Source: Burkholderiaceae bacterium (GTDB lineage: Bacteria > Pseudomonadota > Gammaproteobacteria > Burkholderiales > Burkholderiaceae). Taken from it: 10,628 nucleotides of DNA. Under the pieces are notes generated by a model. The model was not told the origin of the DNA and made no database searches. It saw only the letters and a list, made by a program, of their open reading frames with translations. Of the stretch, positions 7,211 to 10,628 are shown one piece after another. The DNA lies in the NCBI GenBank assembly GCA_023253905.1, contig JALREG010000105.1, positions 1-10,628 on the forward strand. Direction: 5' to 3'. Position 1 is the stretch's first letter; the number at the start of each line of letters is the position of its first letter. The translations under genes and the position numbers were made by a program.

Positions 7211-7586
7211 CCTGAATCCAGATCACCCCCTGGGCGCGCGCAGTCGCAGGACAGCTGCGCCCCCGGGCCAACCTTAGCAACCAGGGAGGCGTACCCAGAC
7301 CTTCAGTACCGGACCTCAGGCAGGGCCCCAGACAGGGCCAGGCCGACAGTTTTGGCACAGTGTTTCATTCCTACCCATCCTCCGGTGTCTCGTGCCAGAC
7401 GCCCCCGGTCTTCGGGCGGCGTCGTTTTTTTTGAGGGATGGTAGTGCATCGCGCTGGCCGGCTGATCATGGCCATCGACTGCGATCGGCGTTGGCCCATT
7501 TCGATGCGCGCGCACGAGACAAAAATACCAGTGTCCCGCCCTTCCGCGGTAGAGTCTGGACCCATTGAAAACATGGAGCGCCAACG
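7211..7586. other. Intergenic region between pufC and the receptor gene
   Basis: No convincing coding frame is seen in these 376 bases. Just after pufC there is a weak hairpin (7232-7263: GCGCAG pairs with CTGCGC, then GGG with CCC after a three-base bulge, 11-base loop) without a T-run; it may protect the 3' end of the puf message. The intrinsic terminator at 7398-7432 follows. The remaining 150 bases should hold the promoter of the receptor gene. A TAGAGT at 7550-7555 could be a -10 element, but I see no matching -35, so I do not annotate a promoter. The imperfect direct repeat around 7320-7345 (two copies of CAGGGCC) is too short to interpret. Confidence 0.6.
7398..7432 (+). terminator. 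Rho-independent terminator after the puf operon
   Basis: GACGCCCCCG (7398-7407) pairs with CGGGCGGCGTC (7413-7423) with one bulged C, leaving a five-base GTCTT loop, and is followed by G and eight consecutive T (7425-7432). This is a strong intrinsic terminator reading on the + strand. It most simply ends the bchXYZ-puf transcript about 190 nt past pufC and insulates the downstream genes. Confidence 0.85.
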
Positions 7587-8600
7587 ATGCCCCTGAGTGC
7601 CCACACGCCGTCCACGCCTCGCCCCGCGCGGTTGCGCGCCCTGTTCGCCGTTGCGGCGCTCATGTTGGCAGCGCTCGCGGCTACGCCTCTCACCGCGCAG
7701 ACCCGCTATCCTGATCGGCCGATCCGATTCGTCGTTCCCTATGCGCCGGGTGGCGGCACCGACATCCTGGCACGTGCGGTGGCACCGCGACTGAGCGCCG
7801 CGTTGGGGCAGCCCGTCGTGGTTGAGAACCGGCCGGGAGCCGGCGGCAACATTGGGGCCGATCTGGTTGCCAAATCGCCGTCTGATGGCTCGGTGCTACT
7901 CCTTGGCGCCAACACCATGCCGATCAACGCGAGCCTTCAGAAGCTGCCGTTCGACCTGCTGAAGGATTTCAGCGCAGTGGCGATGATGGCCTCGGCGCCG
8001 ATGGCACTGGTGGTGCATCCCTCGGTGCAGGCGCGTACCGTTCAAGAATTCATTGCGCTTGCCCGGTCTGCGCCCGGGCGGATGAATTACTCCAATCCGG
8101 GAAGCGGGACACCACAGCATCTGGCCGCAGCGCTCTTTTCGCAGATGGCCAGCGTTGACATCACGCATGTCGTTTACAAGGGGGGTGGGCCTGCGATCAA
8201 TGATCTCGTGGGCGGGCAGACGCAGGCGGCATTCCTCACCCTGGCGTCGGTCAAGCAGCACATCGAAAGCGGACGGCTTCGTGCGCTGGCGGTCGCGCCG
8301 GCCGAGCGCTCGCGAGCCATGCCCAATCTGCCAACGGTCGCCGAGGCGGGGGTGCCGGGTTATGCCGTAGACCTCTGGTACGGCGTATTTGCGCCTGCAG
8401 GCACGGCCTCCGATATCGTGAGTCTTCTCAATCAGGCCATCAACTCGCAGATGCAAAGCGCCGAGGTTCAGGAGCGGATGAACACGCTGGGCTTTCAGGC
8501 CTGGACCGGTACGCCGCAGTTGCTCGCCGAGCAGTTGCGCCGCGATCTGGTTCAGTATGCAGACATTGTTCGGCGCGGCAACATTCGCCCCGAGCAGTAA
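7587..8600 (+). CDS. Tripartite tricarboxylate transporter substrate-binding protein (Bug/TctC family)
   Basis: This is a periplasmic solute receptor of the Bug/TctC family (337 residues, normal length). An N-terminal signal peptide is visible: a basic region ending at Arg17, a hydrophobic Ala/Leu core (18-33), and a probable cleavage near PLTA-QTRYP. The mature start YPDRPIRFVVPYAPGGGTDI and VVENRPGAGGNIGAD (about 77-91) are the two ligand-binding loop signatures of the family. Other typical segments are MNYSNPGSGTPQHLAA, VVYKGGGPAINDLVGGQ and MPNLPTVAEAGVPGY. Such proteins bind carboxylates or related small molecules; the ligand cannot be told from sequence. No TctA/TctB membrane genes are in the window, which is common because orphan Bug receptors are greatly expanded in Burkholderiales. 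The start is the ATG at 7587 with GGAG at 7575-7578. It probably forms an operon with the two genes that follow. Confidence 0.93.
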   Translation: MPLSAHTPSTPRPARLRALFAVAALMLAALAATPLTAQTRYPDRPIRFVVPYAPGGGTDILARAVAPRLSAALGQPVVVENRPGAGGNIGADLVAKSPSDGSVLLLGANTMPINASLQKLPFDLLKDFSAVAMMASAPMALVVHPSVQARTVQEFIALARSAPGRMNYSNPGSGTPQHLAAALFSQMASVDITHVVYKGGGPAINDLVGGQTQAAFLTLASVKQHIESGRLRALAVAPAERSRAMPNLPTVAEAGVPGYAVDLWYGVFAPAGTASDIVSLLNQAINSQMQSAEVQERMNTLGFQAWTGTPQLLAEQLRRDLVQYADIVRRGNIRPEQ

Positions 8601-8640
8601 GGGGGGAGCAGTGAAGGTGGTGCAGTGAGGGTGGAGCAGG
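8591..8640 (+). repeat. Degenerate 14-bp tandem repeat over the receptor gene stop codon
   Basis: Three and a half copies of a 14-bp unit lie in phase: CGAGCAGTAAGGGG (8591), GGAGCAGTGAAGGT (8605), GGTGCAGTGAGGGT (8619) and GGAGCAGG (8633). The second and third units share 12 of 14 bases; the first and second share 10. The first copy contains the receptor stop codon, and copies two and three each contain a TGA at the equivalent place. Likely a small slippage expansion. Confidence 0.65.
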
Positions 8641-8695
8641 GCATCAGGCGGTCCCGGCAAACGATACCTGTGCTGTGTGTGCGACGACTACCAGG

Positions 8696-10132
8696 ATGCC
8701 GGGCTTGACCTCAAGTGAACGCGTAAGCACCAGCATGGTTGAACCGACTCCTTCCGTTGTGTTGCCGCTCACCCGGATGTACGCCGAGTTTGCCGCCAGC
8801 ATGGCGGGACGCACCCTGCCTGAGTCGGTTCGCCAAGTGGCTATCCTGGGCTTTACCGACGCGTTGGGCGTGATGCTTGCCGGGGCGCGGGAGCCTGCGG
8901 TTGCGCGGCTGTCGGACTGGGTGGTCGAGCAGGGCGGGGCGCCCAGGTGCTGGCTGGTCAATCGGGCCGATCGCACCCAGGCAGGGCAGGCGGCGCTGGT
9001 CAACGCCACTGCTGCGCACGCGCTCGACTACGATGACTTCGCGTTTTCCAACCATCCCAGCGCGGTCCTGGTTCCGGCGATCCTGGCTGCATCCGAGAGT
9101 GTGGGGGCCAATGGCGCCCGAATGCTGCGGGCGTATGCCGCGGGCTACGAGGTTTGGGCCGACGCCTTTCTGCGCGAACCTGATCTGTACTACGACAAGG
9201 GATGGCATCCCACAGCCGTGCTTGGGCCGCTCGGGGCAGCGGTCGCGGCGGGCGTCGTCTGGGGCCTGTCAGCGGCGCAGATGTCGGATGCCCTGGCGCT
9301 CGCGGCATCGAGTGCTGGAGGCGTATTCGAAAATTTTGGCACCATGGCCAAGCCCTGGCATGGTGGCCGTGCCGCGAGCGTGGGCATCCAGGCCGCAGGG
9401 CTTGCGCGCGCGGGTCTTTCGGCCTCGCCCAGCGCGATCGAGGGCGGGCGAGGTCTGCTGAAAGCGCTCTCGCCTGCGGGCAGGGTCGACCTGAGCACCG
9501 CCATGCCAGCTGGCTGGCGCTCGGAAAAGCTCGGCCTCAACATCAAGAAATATCCGGTGGTGGGCGCTGCGCAGCGTGGCATCGACGCAGCCCTTGCCCT
9601 GCGGGCGGCGCAGGCGCCTGATCCGGACCGTATTACGTCTATCGTGGCCCACGTGAGCGTGCGGCATGCGGCGGTCATGCCCTATGCGCTGCCTCAGGAC
9701 AGTCTGCAGGCCAAGTTCAGCCTGCCCTTCGCGGTGAGTGCGGCGCTCGTACACGGTGCGGTGGGCTTCAGGGAGTTGCGCGACGAAGTGGTCCTCAGCC
9801 CGGTCATGCAGCGGCTGATGGCTTGCACGCGACTCGTCACCACCGAAGCGTTTGAGCCAGGATGGCGGGATGCCGCGCCGTTTGATCAGATCTTCGTGCA
9901 CCTCAGCGATGGCCGGGTACTGGAATCACCGCGGGTGCGGCGTGCTGCGGGGCACGCAGACACGCCTTTGTCGCCCTCAGCGATTCTGGACAAGTTTCTC
10001 GGCTGTACGCGGCATGCCGGGGTTGCCGATGATCGTGCGCTCGCCCTCTACGAGCAGCTCCAGAAGCTCGATCAAGTTGATCACGTCGGAGCGCTTTGTT
10101 TACCCGTGGTGGGCCCGGCTCGGGCCGCCTGA
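8696..10132 (+). CDS. MmgE/PrpD family protein
   Basis: This belongs to the MmgE/PrpD superfamily, which includes 2-methylcitrate dehydratase, cis-aconitate decarboxylase and iminodisuccinate epimerase; the family acts on polycarboxylates in the cytoplasm. With this start it has 478 residues, a normal length. Family blocks, numbered from this ATG, are LPESVRQVAILGFTDALGVM near the N-terminus, HALDYDDFAFSNHPS (108-122), YYDKGWHPT (His171) and KPWHGGRAAS (Lys219, His222). The DYDD-x-HPS pattern is nearer to the epimerase-like and uncharacterised members than to classical PrpD, so the reaction is not assigned. The start is uncertain: a GTG at 8675, the ATG at 8696 and an ATG at 8735 are all in frame, none has a strong ribosome binding site, and homology appears to begin only around 8777. 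It sits downstream of the receptor gene and 18 nt before a deacetylase-like gene, suggesting a shared carboxylate- or amide-related pathway. Confidence 0.88.
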   Translation: MPGLTSSERVSTSMVEPTPSVVLPLTRMYAEFAASMAGRTLPESVRQVAILGFTDALGVMLAGAREPAVARLSDWVVEQGGAPRCWLVNRADRTQAGQAALVNATAAHALDYDDFAFSNHPSAVLVPAILAASESVGANGARMLRAYAAGYEVWADAFLREPDLYYDKGWHPTAVLGPLGAAVAAGVVWGLSAAQMSDALALAASSAGGVFENFGTMAKPWHGGRAASVGIQAAGLARAGLSASPSAIEGGRGLLKALSPAGRVDLSTAMPAGWRSEKLGLNIKKYPVVGAAQRGIDAALALRAAQAPDPDRITSIVAHVSVRHAAVMPYALPQDSLQAKFSLPFAVSAALVHGAVGFRELRDEVVLSPVMQRLMACTRLVTTEAFEPGWRDAAPFDQIFVHLSDGRVLESPRVRRAAGHADTPLSPSAILDKFLGCTRHAGVADDRALALYEQLQKLDQVDHVGALCLPVVGPARAA

Positions 10133-10150
10133 CTGTTCAGGAGACTGGCT

Positions 10151-10628
10151 ATGCCCTCCATTCGTGATTTTGTCCGCTATGCGCCTGTGACATCACGGCC
10201 GCCCATCCAGTGGCCCGGCGGCAAGCGACTTGCGGTCTGGATCGTGCCCAACATCGAGTTCTATGAATACACCCCGCCCCCGGCAATCGGTCGAGAAACA
10301 TGGGACCGCGTTCCGGTTCATCCCGATGTTCGCGAATATGGATTCCGCGACTATGGAAACCGGGTCGGTCTGTGGCGCATGGATGAGGTGCTGCAGCAGT
10401 ATCCGGTACGGCCCACCGTCTCGCTCAATCTGGCCCTGCTGGACCACTTTCCCGAGATCGCGTCGCTGATTCGTGAGCGTGGCTGGGACGTAATGAGCCA
10501 CGGCCTCTACAACACGCGTTTTCTTTACGGCATGGATGAGGCGGCCGAGCGTGCTTTTTACCGGGACAACATAGACAGCCTCATGCGACATACTGGAATG
10601 TCGCTCAAAGGCATTCTCACGCCAGCGA
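10151..10628 (+). CDS. Polysaccharide deacetylase family protein (PuuE-like), 5' part, runs off window
   Basis: The first 159 residues of a frame that continues past the window edge are seen. It looks like the NodB-fold polysaccharide deacetylase superfamily, in the PuuE/allantoinase-like branch: an early QWPGGKRLAVWIVPNIEFYE strand, then VRPTVSLNLALLDHFPEIAS and WDVMSHGLYNTRFLYGMDEA with His117 in the SHG motif. The classical TFDDG motif is replaced by PNIEF and the second metal His of H-x3-H by Asn, as often seen in members that hydrolyse small amides or ureides rather than sugars, so substrate is open. AGGAGAC at 10139-10145 is a strong ribosome binding site for the ATG at 10151. The 18-nt spacing from the MmgE/PrpD gene supports co-transcription. 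C-terminal catalytic motifs lie outside the window. Confidence 0.85.
   Translation, partial: MPSIRDFVRYAPVTSRPPIQWPGGKRLAVWIVPNIEFYEYTPPPAIGRETWDRVPVHPDVREYGFRDYGNRVGLWRMDEVLQQYPVRPTVSLNLALLDHFPEIASLIRERGWDVMSHGLYNTRFLYGMDEAAERAFYRDNIDSLMRHTGMSLKGILTPA

Noticed and set aside
7550..7555. TAGAGT as a -10 promoter element for the receptor gene
   Set aside because: No credible -35 hexamer was found at 16-18 bases upstream; a single weak hexamer is not sufficient.

Overview
The window is GC-rich and fully coding-dense on the + strand. It comes from an anoxygenic phototrophic proteobacterium. The bchXYZ-puf order, a tetraheme pufC, and a flanking Bug/TctC-type solute-binding protein with an MmgE/PrpD protein all point to a betaproteobacterium, most likely Burkholderiales; that taxonomic call is an inference from gene content, not from a marker tree.

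Region 1 (1-3496) is the distal part of a bacteriochlorophyll operon: the 3' end of bchX, then complete bchY and bchZ. Together they encode chlorophyllide a oxidoreductase (COR), which reduces ring B on the way to bacteriochlorophyll a. bchY and bchZ are translationally coupled (TGATG).

Region 2 (3493-7210) is the puf operon, continuous with bchZ. The order is a 47-codon orphan ORF joined by ATGA overlaps to both neighbours, pufB (LH1 beta), an unexpected 74-codon single-TM protein, pufA (LH1 alpha), a strong intercistronic hairpin, pufL, pufM and pufC (four-heme lipoprotein cytochrome). The hairpin sits where a processing/stability element separates abundant LH1 messages from less abundant reaction-centre messages in other purple bacteria. 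The most interesting object is the 74-residue ORF between pufB and pufA. It aligns without gaps to PufB over the membrane helix, keeping the cytoplasmic-side His and the W-R-x-W exit motif at identical spacing, but has Ser where PufB has its bacteriochlorophyll-ligating His, and it adds a tail of about 25 residues. It looks like a non-pigmented LH1-beta-like subunit; a divergent or relocated PufQ is the main alternative.

Region 3 (7211-7586) is intergenic. It holds a weak hairpin just after pufC and a strong intrinsic terminator at 7398-7432, which appears to mark the end of the photosynthesis gene cluster on this side.

Region 4 (7587-10628) is an ordinary accessory catabolic unit: a periplasmic Bug/TctC solute receptor, an MmgE/PrpD-family dehydratase/isomerase-like enzyme, and the 5' part of a polysaccharide-deacetylase (PuuE/NodB-fold) hydrolase. 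They are closely spaced and co-directional. A short 14-bp degenerate tandem repeat begins at the stop codon of the receptor gene. No tRNA, rRNA, CRISPR array, insertion sequence or transposase was seen.
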